DNA of 64,000 nucleotides from Brachionus rotundiformis (lineage: Eukaryota > Rotifera > Eurotatoria > Ploima > Brachionidae): contig JAESIW010000200.1 of the NCBI GenBank assembly GCA_016802295.1, positions 4,092,327 through 4,156,326 of the forward strand, given 5' to 3'. The notes below the pieces were generated by a model, which saw nothing but the letters and a program-made list of their open reading frames with translations, ran no database searches and was not told the DNA's origin. The position numbers and the translations under genes are program-made. Numbering within the stretch: position 1 is the first letter of the stretch; each line of letters starts with the position of its first letter. Positions 12,190 through 22,900 of this stretch are shown here, piece after piece.

Positions 12190-13235
12190 TATTATTTTAT
12201 TTATTTATTTATTTAATATATAATTTAGAGGGAATGTTCCTCTTGGCAGCTCGGAAAGGCGTAGAGCCTTCTTTTCAGCCAGCCTGTTAGGAATATTTTG
12301 TTATTAATTACTATTGTTATTATTAATTTCAGCCTCATAGGCAAATTTAAAATTGAATAAAAAAGAAAAATAAAATTATAAAATATAATTTAGGTTAAGT
12401 TATATTGAAAACTTTGAGTAAAAATTAAAATTTATCATTGTAGCTTGTCAAAAACTGTTCTGAATTTTTTTTGTGATCCATTTGCTCTTTTTGTAGTTTA
12501 AGCTTTATTTTATCTGTCCCCGAGTTTAAAATAATGAAACAGTAGTCAAACAATGAGCGAATTAAAGTTTTGTAGAGGGTCAAATTGATTCTTAGAGATG
12601 AGCTCCATTTAAAGCTTTTAATTTTACGGATTAGATTTAATTTTGGAGTCTTTTTCTTTATAACGTCTTGTAGATGTGCTGTGTAGGCAAGTTTTGGATC
12701 CAGTCTGATGCCTAAAAAGGTTGGATTCTGCTCTAATGGTACCTCTTCTTATTTTGATATTTAGCTTGTATTTTCTTTCGTAATTGCTTCTCGCACCGGC
12801 TCTTGTGAATGTAGTGTGGCATGTTTTTGTTTTATTTATTTTGAGGCCCCATTTTTTGCAAAACTCCACAATTTTTTCTATTGAATCTTGAAGGAGACGC
12901 TCAATTTCTTTTTTAGAGGTTCTTATAATCCATATGCAAAGATCATCCGCAAGCAGAGCAATTTTTACTTCCTTTGGCAGACTGTAGGCAATGTCACTAA
13001 AGAAAAGAATAAACAGGGTCGATGAGAGAGAGCTACCTTGAGGGACCCCACAAGTTATTGACTTCTCAAATGATAAGGTTTGATTGTGACAAATTTGGAA
13101 AGATCGGTCATTTAGGAAGTTTCTGATCCAGTTTAACAACAAGCTGTGGATATTTTGATCTTTATCTTTAGCTATCATTCCTCGATGGGATGTCTTATCA
13201 AAGGCCTTCTCAAGGTCAAAAAAAATGGGTTTATT
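12190..13235 (-). mobile_element. 5'-truncated, frameshifted LINE
   Basis: Reverse transcriptase fragment of a non-LTR retrotransposon. Minus strand from about 13235: FFDLEKAFDKTSHRGMI, then CGVPQGSSLSSTLF and the polymerase motif ALLADDLCIW, then after a frameshift near 12745 PTFLGIRLDPKLAYTAHL and a typical RT C-terminal stretch ending at a stop. The 3' untranslated part carries GCTCGGAAAGGCGTAGAGCC (plus-strand sense), also found near 24,780, and ends in an (AAAT)n-type tail. Endonuclease and most of the RT are missing. Dead copy in the spacer between the inverted arms. Confidence 0.75.
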
Positions 13236-13444
13236 ATTATCTTTTTTTCAAATTATATAATTAATTAAATTATCTTCTTACTTAATTGATTGTTTTAAAT
13301 TTAATACAATACTATTTTTAACTAGTTATAATGGTATTAATTAAAAATTTCAGTTAGTAGTAATTTATTTTAAAAACAATTTTTAAATAAAAACAGCCCA
13401 CAAAGCTATTGAGTCAAAAATAACAATTAAATAAAAAAATTAAT

Positions 13445-14740
13445 TTAATCATTTGCTATTTTTTGCTTGATCGGCTCGGCATGATGGCTATTCAAACGTT
13501 TATAACGTTGTTGTGCCAAGGAATTGACAATTGAGACGACAAAGAAAAGTATCATTAGCAAGACAATCTTTCCCAAAACCCATGATAAAATGCTTTCGCT
13601 TCCATGTCCACTAAGACCTTCTTGACTTCCGCGTGTTCTGTGTAGTTTGGTTTTTTCACTTGTGAGCCATTCTTGAAATATAGGCTGAATTTTGGATCCC
13701 ACATATGGTACATTTGCTAACAAAGCGAACATATTGTCTAAATGATGTTGACTAAATAAAAATATAACAAACAGCTTTTGAATATGCATTTTGATAATTG
13801 CTTTTCCAATTAACGTGGCTCCAAAAAAAGTCCAAAATTTTACCAAAAAATGACCACAGGTTATTCCAGCAAGGTCGAATAAAGGATTTGGTATCGAAGC
13901 ACACAAAAGTATACCAATAAAACCAACTCTTTTAATTACCTTAAAAACAGTTAGTCTTATTTTGTCCAAAAGGTTTAGCTTAATTGAACCATCTTTCTCT
14001 GCTTCGAGTAAATGCTCGAACTCTTCCAACTCTTCGTTATCAGAATCCTCGCTTTGATGATTTTCTTTGCCGGAGAGAGCAGCTGCACGCGCCATAAAAT
14101 ATGGAGGCAATTCTCCAATGGCAGTTCCTGCACCCCACATGAAAGACTCCAATCTAACCTTGGACATTATAGATAAAATTGTTATCAATTTCGAACTACT
14201 CTCAGTTGAATTCGGACAAATGATATCTTCAGGAAAGGGTGGCTCTGGAAAATCCAGACTATTACATTCGTAAGCAGCCAATGTCACTTGGGCAATAAAT
14301 GGACCTAAATATAGCAAAAATGTGTGCAAACCAGTTCCTAAGCCTATTGACGAGGCCACTCCTAGTCCAATCCAATACATGCACCAAAGGAATTTTTTGC
14401 GCAAATAAAGGAGAACTGGTAAATGCGATCCTTCTATATAGAAACCACTCGTAACTAAACCTGACAGCAAAACAAAACTGACAACTAATTTTCGATAAGT
14501 TAATAATTTACAAAGATAATAAAAGAATATTTCGATGAGTTCGAGAAAAAAATAATAAGTTGTTTGAAAAGGACGGCGCCAAATCACATACTTGGCCATT
14601 TCTTCTTTGTCCAAGTGCGAATGAGTCTTTGCAGGAGGCTTGGTCTTGGACTTTTTTTCCGAATTTTGTTTATTTTTAAGTTCAGATTTTCTGTGCTTTA
14701 CTTGACTTGTCTGTGAACCAGATGACATTATAAAAACCAA
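13445..14740 (-). CDS. VMP1: Vacuole membrane protein 1 homologue
   Basis: Multi-pass ER membrane protein that acts in autophagosome formation and lipid transfer as a phospholipid scramblase. One uninterrupted frame of 431 codons; the human protein has 406, so it is full length. Start could be 14740 (MVFIMSS) or the ATG four codons on at 14728; the second resembles the usual N-terminus after removing an extension. A basic, Lys-rich N-terminus is followed by WRRPFQTTYYFFLELIE, several hydrophobic segments, the conserved GLGTGLHTFLLYLGP and the VTT-domain region MWGAGTAIGELPPYFMARAA, and a hydrophobic segment near the C-terminus. It lies alone in the spacer between the two chitinase arms, on the minus strand. 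No introns, unlike its neighbours. Confidence 0.93.
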   Translation of the reverse strand: MVFIMSSGSQTSQVKHRKSELKNKQNSEKKSKTKPPAKTHSHLDKEEMAKYVIWRRPFQTTYYFFLELIEIFFYYLCKLLTYRKLVVSFVLLSGLVTSGFYIEGSHLPVLLYLRKKFLWCMYWIGLGVASSIGLGTGLHTFLLYLGPFIAQVTLAAYECNSLDFPEPPFPEDIICPNSTESSSKLITILSIMSKVRLESFMWGAGTAIGELPPYFMARAAALSGKENHQSEDSDNEELEEFEHLLEAEKDGSIKLNLLDKIRLTVFKVIKRVGFIGILLCASIPNPLFDLAGITCGHFLVKFWTFFGATLIGKAIIKMHIQKLFVIFLFSQHHLDNMFALLANVPYVGSKIQPIFQEWLTSEKTKLHRTRGSQEGLSGHGSESILSWVLGKIVLLMILFFVVSIVNSLAQQRYKRLNSHHAEPIKQKIAND

Positions 14741-16192
14741 TTGAAACTTGTGACCAAAAACTACTTGATTATTTTTTTAAAAAACACTTTTTTTAATTTA
14801 ACTAAAAAATAAATGGTTTAAGCTGACGTGTTGTTTTTATTAATAAAAGCTATTTTATCAAAAAATATCCGTAAGCAAAAAAAAAACAGCGGCATAAGCG
14901 TAGAAAAGTCTAAATGATTTGTTTCTCAAAAGATTGCCAAATATTTGATGATGGCTAGGAACTTTGAGTGACTTGAAAAAAAGAATTTAGAAATAATAAT
15001 ATTTTAATTTAAAAATTGTTTATGATATTTTATAAGAAGTGCCTAAGTAGCGACATGAAATTTGGAATGAAAGTCCGATATAAATTTTCATTTCAAAAAT
15101 AAAAAAATTTTATTTTAAATAAGCGAAATAAACTTAAATTTTTTGCAATTTAAGAAACCAACATTTTAATATAAATTTCAAACTCCATAACCAAACTAAT
15201 TAAAAATTATCTATTTAGGATAAAATTGTAAAAAAAATATCGCGGATAAATAATTTTTTCAAAAAGAACTTAATATAGAATAAAAAAAATTAGCGTTTAA
15301 GGAAAAATTATGATAAGTCTTGATTTAAAATTCTAGATTGAGTAAAATCATTTGAATCAAGACACAAAAACCAGAATTTTCTCAAAAACCATTGAAATAT
15401 TTATAAAATTGTTTAAAAGTGAAAAAAATTAATTACATATAACATGGTCAAATTAAAATTTTATCATAAAATTATTTCAAACTTATTAATAGAAAATTAA
15501 GAGATTCAGGAAAAATAGAAAACGTTTTAAAAATAACAATTCCATAATGGATCATCAATAGGTAATAATGTCAATGCTAGTTGGTAATTAGTTTGAATTT
15601 TAATTATTGGAAGATGAGAAAGTATTGGATTTTTTTTCCAAATTAAAATGGAAAATAAATAAAATAATTTATTTAAAAAAACGGGTTTTACAAAATTGGC
15701 AATGGTGTAACTATAAAAAAAAACAAGAAATTAATATAAAAAAAATATATAAGAAAAGGGATGATGAAAAAAATAAATAAAATGAATAAGAATCAAAATT
15801 ATTTACTATTTATCTCGTTATTTACCTGTAATGTTCTATTTAATCATATGTAATATCTGTAAAATATATAAAAATTGTAAATCAGTTTCATCTCTGTTAC
15901 TTTCATTGTAGTTCCTTAATTTATTTCTCGATTTTTGCGCGATTAGCTACCATAGATGACTTCCGAGTAAGGATGACTTGCGATCTCCGCAAGCTCGCTT
16001 GTTATAGATTTTTTATTATTATTATTATTAAAAAAATTATTAAAAAAAGTTACAAAATCAATTTTTATATAACGTGATTAAAAAAAAAATAAAAATGATT
16101 ATATTAAGCGGAATATCAGGCAAATTCCGATTTTTATATTATTGGTGAGAACGCGAATAAATTGAAAATAAAAATCATTAATTAAAAGTTAA
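14741..16192. other. Intergenic stretch upstream of VMP1
   Basis: AT-rich, no gene seen. Around 15,945-16,030 a less AT-rich block (GCGATCTCCGCAAGCTCGC) runs into an (ATT)n tract, which looks like the 3' tail of a retroelement; similar block-plus-(ATT)n structures occur near 29,110 and 51,790. Otherwise nothing recognised. Confidence 0.5.
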
Positions 16193-16665
16193 AAATAAGA
16201 TATGAATCAAATATCTGAAAAAAGACTGAACAGAATAATCAGAGAAGATTATTAAAAGCATTTAAAAAAACTGTCAATGATTACATTTTATTTGAATTTA
16301 TTTGAAAAAAAAATAGAAGAGAAAAGATACTGAGAGAAAATTGATATAAAAATATATAAAAGATTTTAATTAAAAGAAAACTCTTGCAAAACAATTTCAA
16401 AATCTTTTTAATTAATGAAAATGACAATATGTCTTAAGCTTTAAATTGAAATAGAGACAGTAAATTTTGATGTCCATATGTTGGTGTTTTGGATCAAAAT
16501 GCTTTGAGGCAAGTTGGAGCTTCCAATAAGAGAGAGAGAGAGAGATAATTAATTAATTTTAGTTGTTTAATGAAACCATGCACTTTTTGTTTAGTGTTGT
16601 AATGGGTTTGGTGAAACTTTGTGAGACAGAAGTTCAAGATCAATGGTTTTTAATCAAGTTAGTTC

Positions 16666-16673
16666 TATAAATA
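16666..16673 (+). promoter_or_regulatory. TATA box of chitinase copy C
   Basis: TATAAATA 59 bp before the ATG at 16732; conserved in the other two copies. Confidence 0.55.
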
Positions 16674-16731
16674 CAAGTAGCAAACGAACAAAAAATTACA
16701 TCGGTTTGAACAATTTTAACTAGAGATAAAA

Positions 16732-19340
16732 ATGATGTTATTGAAAAAGGATTTAATTCTATTTGGACTTATTATACTAGGATGTGTGATAAGTGGATGC
16801 TTTGCTGAATATAAGAAAATTTGGTACTATAATATTCTCATTTTAATGTTTAAGAAAAGAAAAATAAATTTTGAAAATTTTTACAGCTATTTTACCAATT
16901 GGGCACAATTGAGGCCAACTGGTGCCGAATTTTATCCAGAAGATATTGATCCAAAACTATGCACTCACATTGTGTATGCATTTGCAAAAATTGAAAACTA
17001 TTCATTGGCAAATACGGAAGAAAGCGATTTGGGTATTGACAATGGTCCTGGTATGTATGAAAGAATCATGGTACTCAAGCTGATCAATCCGAAATTGAAG
17101 ATACTTTTGGCAGTAGGTGGATGGGCACAAGGTTCAAGTGGATTTGATACTGGTATTTTTTTATTCATATTTTTTGTGCATTCCTTAATTTCACACAAAG
17201 TTGTTCAAAACGAAAACACATTGGCACAGTTTGCACAGAATTCAATCAATTTTTTGAGAAAGTATAACTTTGATGGCTTAGATGTTGACTGGGAATTTCC
17301 AGTGGTCAAAAAAACCCAATTTACACAATTGCTAGATGTATTTAATTTTGTTTTCATTATTAGTTTTGGAAATTTATTATTTTATTTGATTGTAGAAATT
17401 GAGAAAAGCTTTCAATGCTGAATCATCTGGCAAAGAACGTCTTGAATTGTCGATTGCTGTTTCGGCTGGTAAAGGAACCATTGACACTTCGTATGAAATA
17501 AACAAAATTAGTCAATCGGTTGATTTTGTCAATTTGATGGCTTATGATGTACTTTTTTTTCTGATTGTTTATTTTCTAAATAAAAAAAAATTAATTTGTT
17601 TGTTTTAGTTTCATGGATCATGGAGTAGCAAGACGGGATTTCATTCGGCATTGTTTCCAAAAACTGGTGACATGTCGTGGGAGAATACTTTGAATGCTGT
17701 AAATTAATCTTGAAAAGAAAATAAGAAAAAAAAAACAATTAATTTTTGCTAATTAGGACTGGGCAGTCAATTATTGGTTGAAAAATGGCTGTCCAAAAGA
17801 AAAACTAATACTTGGTTTGGCTTTTTACGGAAGAGGGTTTAAATTAAGAAATGCCAGACAAAATCAAATAGGTTCACCTACAATGGGCTCTTCAAAATCT
17901 GGTCAATATACCAAAGAAGCTGGTGTTTTGTCTTACTTTGAAGTAAATTGACTTTGTTAGAAGTTTTTATTTGAAAAACAAAATTAATTTTTTGCTTTTC
18001 TTATTTAAAAAAGATTTGTCAATTAATAAAAGAAAATAATCTTGTTGAAAAAGTCGATACAGAGTATGGAGCTGTTGGTTTAACATATGGAAATGAATGG
18101 ATTGGATACGAGAATCAAGAGTCGATTGTGATAAAAGCAAATTACATCAAAGACAAGTGTCTTGGTGGTGCAATGGTTTGGGCTGTGAGTTTTTGTATTT
18201 TACCATAAAAATTAGTCTTTAATAGATTAATTTTATTTAAATCTAATTCGTTTGGCATGAATTTGTTTAATTTGTTTATGATAAGATTGATTTTGATGAT
18301 TTCAATGGAAACTTTTGTAAACAAGGCAGATATCCTCTTATGAAAATATTGAACCACATTCTCAGTGGTCCACAATGTTCAGCATCAACTTCTACCAAAA
18401 ATATTCCAACTAGTCAAATAACAACTCACAACCATCATCATCATCATTCAACTCAGAGTTCATCAGTTAGACCAACAACAATTACTCATTCTAATCTACC
18501 AAATAGTATTTTTATCTTTTTTTTTTTTTGTTTAAATCAATAATTATTACATTGATTTATTTTTCCAAAAGACTTTTGCACAGGCAAAGAGAACAACTTC
18601 ATTGTGGCTCAAAATGGATGCGAGTATTTCAAAGTGTGCATGAAAGGATTTTCAAATCCAATTGCAACTGTAAAATGTCCAAATAGTTACTGGTTTAACT
18701 TTGAACAACAAACTTGTGTCAGAACAAAACCTGTAAATTTTGACTTCTCTTTTATTATTTAAAATATTGGCTTTAATTCAAAATCTTAAAGTCTAATTGT
18801 CAATACACAAAGACATTCACTTCACCAAAAACAAGTCAATTCACAACAAGACAGACAATTTCTACTCATTCAGCTAATTTGAATGAGAAATTCAAATGTC
18901 CAGAAACATCGGGACTTTTTGCACACGTCCAGGATTCGAATAAATTTTGGCACTGTTCAAACAACAATGCTTATTTGAAACAATGTCCTGGTAGTTTGGT
19001 TTTTGACAGTGAACTCAAAATTTGCTCAACTAAATCAAGATTATTCAATGGCGATCTTGATCGAACAAACTCGATAAACATTTTACCAACTACTTCAACC
19101 AAACAACAAAATAGTCAAAGTAATAAAAGACAAAAATGAGTTTTTAAACTAATTTTATTCAATCTAGATTTTATGTGTCCAAGTCCGAATGGTTTGTTCA
19201 AGAACACTGATGATTGTAAAACATTTTGGCATTGTAGCAACAATTTGGCAGTTCTTAAATTATGCCCTGGTGGCTTATCATTTGATGAAAATCTTGGAAT
19301 TTGTAACTTTCAATCGTCTTCGCTACAGAGTTCAATTTAA
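16732..19340 (+). CDS. GH18 chitinase copy C with three CBM14 domains
   Basis: Secreted chitinase. Exons 16732-16823, 16887-17152, 17201-17337, 17396-17548, 17609-17698, 17757-17942, 18014-18184, 18286-18505, 18572-18732, 18792-19119, 19168-19340; total 1,977 nt, giving 658 aa in one frame. Signal peptide to SGCFA (about residue 24). GH18 domain from YFTNWAQLRPTGAEF to about residue 395, with DGLDVDWEFP (catalytic Glu near 151) and an intact MAYD motif (213-216). A Thr/Ser/His linker (about 400-440) leads to three CBM14 domains (about 440-490, 523-572, 602-650), each with six-cysteine spacing. This copy keeps the conserved Tyr lost in A and B, so it is the best candidate for a working enzyme. 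AATAAA lies at 19426. Confidence 0.92.
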
Positions 19341-19913
19341 AAATTTTAAAGTTTATAAATTTTTAATGCAAACAAATGATCTTATCCAAGAATGAAAATT
19401 AAATGATATTTTTATTCTTGATTAAAATAAATTTTATTTATATAGTCGATTTGATATCGACTCTAAACAAATTTTAATTTTTTTTTACTTAGTTTTTTTA
19501 TGATTGTTTTAGCGAATATTGAAAATTAATAAAAATATTTTAGACTTGATTTTTTTATCTTTTTAATGATCATCAAAACAAATAAACATCTATACTTAAA
19601 TGGAATTTTTTAATTAATCAATGTTTTAATTCTCTTTAAATAAATTTCTTTTATCAAGCAATGAATAAACTTTTTTCATATTTTTATATTTATCATCACC
19701 TATTCTCTAACTCTGGGCAATATTCATTTTTTTTCAATTTTTTTAATTTACGGTTTGTTGCGTTGATTTATCCTGAATTCCTAATTCTATTCGAAACACT
19801 TTATCTAAAAATAATAATAAGTATTTGAAATAAAAACTGGTTGAAAGAGAGCAGATACTTTGAGAAATAAAGGTTTCGAAGCCTTTCCTACATATCAGAT
19901 ATTGGCCAAGTAT

Positions 19914-22900
19914 TTTAGGCAAAGCGTGCTCATAAATACAAATATATTTTAAATTATATAAACAAAAAGAATATTTTTATTTTAGCCATAAGAACATAAT
20001 CAATATAAATATCTAAATTAAATCGAAGAATGGTTTGTTTGGTTATTGTTTTTATTTTTTAAAAGTTGCGTAATAACGCCAATAAATATGCTCAAATTTG
20101 AAGCAAACCCTGGTGCACTCGACTCTTATAACCAGTCGAGTTTTCGATTTATGGTTTGTTCACTGAACGGTATTTTATTTGATTAAATAAATTTCATCTA
20201 ATTATTCCATATATTAGTTAACTTGGCAAGCTAAAAATTAATATTAAATTATCTACTTTTACACACAGTGATTATTTTAAGATTACAGATCTGAGTTAGC
20301 TAGATTTGAGCCAATCCAATTTTATGAATACTTAAGGGAATATTTATTTTGAATTTTAATTATCTTGATGGTGTTCTCAAGGACTTTTGGACATGGCCTA
20401 AAATATCCAAAGATTGGTCAAACATTTTTTTTCTATAAGAATGTCAAATCTTTACAAATACTACACAAATACTTCATAACATATTGCCAATTAAGATAGC
20501 TCTATCTGGTTAGGCTTCTTTAAACTATTTTTTATAAGAACATTTTTAATTTTTACAGAAGCTTTATATCAAACATATTTTGCAAAAAAAATATGAGACT
20601 TTATTGTGATACAAATTTAATTAAACCCAAATAATGCTTTAAGATAAAACAAAATCTTAGTCAAGATTTTTTTGTTCAAAATTTAATAAAATTATTGTAA
20701 ATAAAAGTTTTTATTTTGGAGTCGAAAAACTTGTGTTGTGAGTAATAAAATTAACTTAGTAATTTATTATTTTTCCCAATTTTAAATTTGGAGAAATATC
20801 TTAAATCAAAACAAATAGTAAAAATTTCAAATTCAATAGCATGATATTTTAAATTTAATTTGTTTATTAAATTGGAAAAGGCTTGAAAACTTGATTATTA
20901 GACTTAATGAAAAAAGCTAATACCTAATGAGCAACTGAAGGTTAAAAGCCCAAGATTATTTAATGCATCGCCATAAGAATTTAAGTTTTTTTTGTTCGCA
21001 AGGTTTTTCATTATTACCTTAAAATAACAACCATTATTGGACCTTATTCGACGTCAAAAAGCTTCAAATATTTTCCAGTCTTATTATTTCTTTATCCAAA
21101 TAAATACTCTGTGAGTATTTTCAAAATATTTTAGGTTATTTATGTTAAATTTTTGATTTGGTATTGTTCAAGAATGAAGCTCGGATCAATGGTTGTAAAA
21201 ATTTTTGACACATTTTCGAAGAAAATATAAACAAATTATATTCTCGAATGCAAGCAGCGATTTAAGGTTAAATGATTAACTTTAAGAGCATATTTACTTT
21301 AAAGCTTTTAATTGTCGGCCCAGTAAAGAAGTCCACAGCCTTTAAGATTAGAATTTTCATATTTTTAAATAAAAATCAATTCATATTAGTTTTAAATTCA
21401 TTATATATCACTTGACTTGAAAATTTTTTGTACTTTTTAGGCATAAATTTAAAATAACCAAACACAACTTTAAATATTTGTATCAAGTCTGGACAGTGCT
21501 TAAAGTTTGAAACCAGATTAAGGTAAATTAAATCCGGCTTTTCTATCAAACATTAATCTTCAATATGACAACATGTTCCATTTTTGTGAGCACACTTGAT
21601 TGAATAATTTTATCCAGAATATGTATATATATTAAAATTAGAATAAAATATCCATGTTCATGTCAAATCTTAGTTTTGTTCGATGACCGATGTTGCTAGT
21701 TAAATTAGCTATTTGGATCGGTAATCGGAAATTTGCTCTATTTATCCAATTTACATACTTTTGCCAATGAGCAAAACCTCACGATTTTTGAATAAACACT
21801 GCTCGGTTTCAGTTTACTTTAAGGGTTGATGAACAATTTATAAAAAATGGCATTTAATATAATTTGAGTATTTTTATCACATACAACAAAATCATAAATT
21901 AATAACATGGTAAATACAATGACAAATGTTTGTTGATCAACAAACTATCTTAATAGTTTGATCCTAAGGCTATTTCTAGCATTATCAATAGGATTTATTA
22001 ATTTTCTAGCCTTAGTCATTAATATTTTTTTAACCAAATGCAAATGAGAGTTTTTTCCAAGATCAAAATTCAATTTTTGGTTAAATTTTAAAACAGGTTT
22101 ATTTACACTTATTTTCGGCACAAAATAGAATAACAATTTTCGGAAATATGTTTTTTTTTCTATTTGGAGAGCAAAAATAAAAATAGTGTGTGCCATTCAT
22201 TGTTAAATGTATATTATTTTTGTGTTCTTGTAACTCTAGGTGTTAGTTTATTGTAATTAATATAACGTTCTAAAAAATTATATAATTGACTAAGAAAAAA
22301 TACTATTTAACTGAGAATTTTTTTTGCCAAAATATTTAATTTTTATTTCTAAAATGACTTTTGAGGAATCTAATAACCAAAAATATATAAACATTGGCAA
22401 AATTTAAAATAAATTAAGAAACTTGATCGGTTCGAATTCGAGCCGGCTTATATGCTGGACAAATTTAACTTTACTGGACACCACCTTTGGACCCCACACT
22501 AATGGTTGAATTTTTGTAATTTATTTAGGTTGATATTTTAGATTCAAATTAAATATGAGCCGAAGTTTACCTAAGGTTACGAATTTTTCGAATATTTCTA
22601 TTGAGATTAGGTTGTGGTCAGAATTTTTACCTTTTCTTTGCAAAGTGTGTGGATTATAAGCCCGAGATGAAAGAATACACTTTATCTGTGTATAGAATTC
22701 AATTTAAAAAATAATCATCACTTTTTTTCTTAATTTTTTAAGAATTTTAAGTATGAATTTATGCTTTTAACTTAATTGATCAAATTTTCTTCAAAAAATT
22801 TAAATTAGTCAAAACTTTATTTTAAGTAAACGAGCCTGATTCAGTCAATTTAGTAAACAAATTTCATTTTCGAAGCAATATAAAACTTATTTTTTAAATA

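Larger units (their letters stand above)
16193..19913. repeat. Inverted repeat arm 2 (chitinase C)
   Basis: Mirror image of 8,178-11,901. Includes an (AG)n microsatellite at about 16,529-16,546, the promoter and whole gene of chitinase C, and its 3' flank to about TTGGCCAAGTAT. Confidence 0.85.

Noticed and set aside
16998..17198. Open frames opposite the chitinase genes (also near 1,236 and 10,901)
   Set aside because: They recur in all three copies only because they are antisense to conserved GH18 coding sequence.
17399..17608. Separate small gene inside the chitinase
   Set aside because: It is exon 4 of the chitinase read into its intron in a shifted register; the spliced model explains it.
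21945..22196. 83-codon minus-strand frame
   Set aside because: Lys/Leu/Phe-rich composition expected by chance in AT-rich DNA, no motif, no neighbouring exons found.
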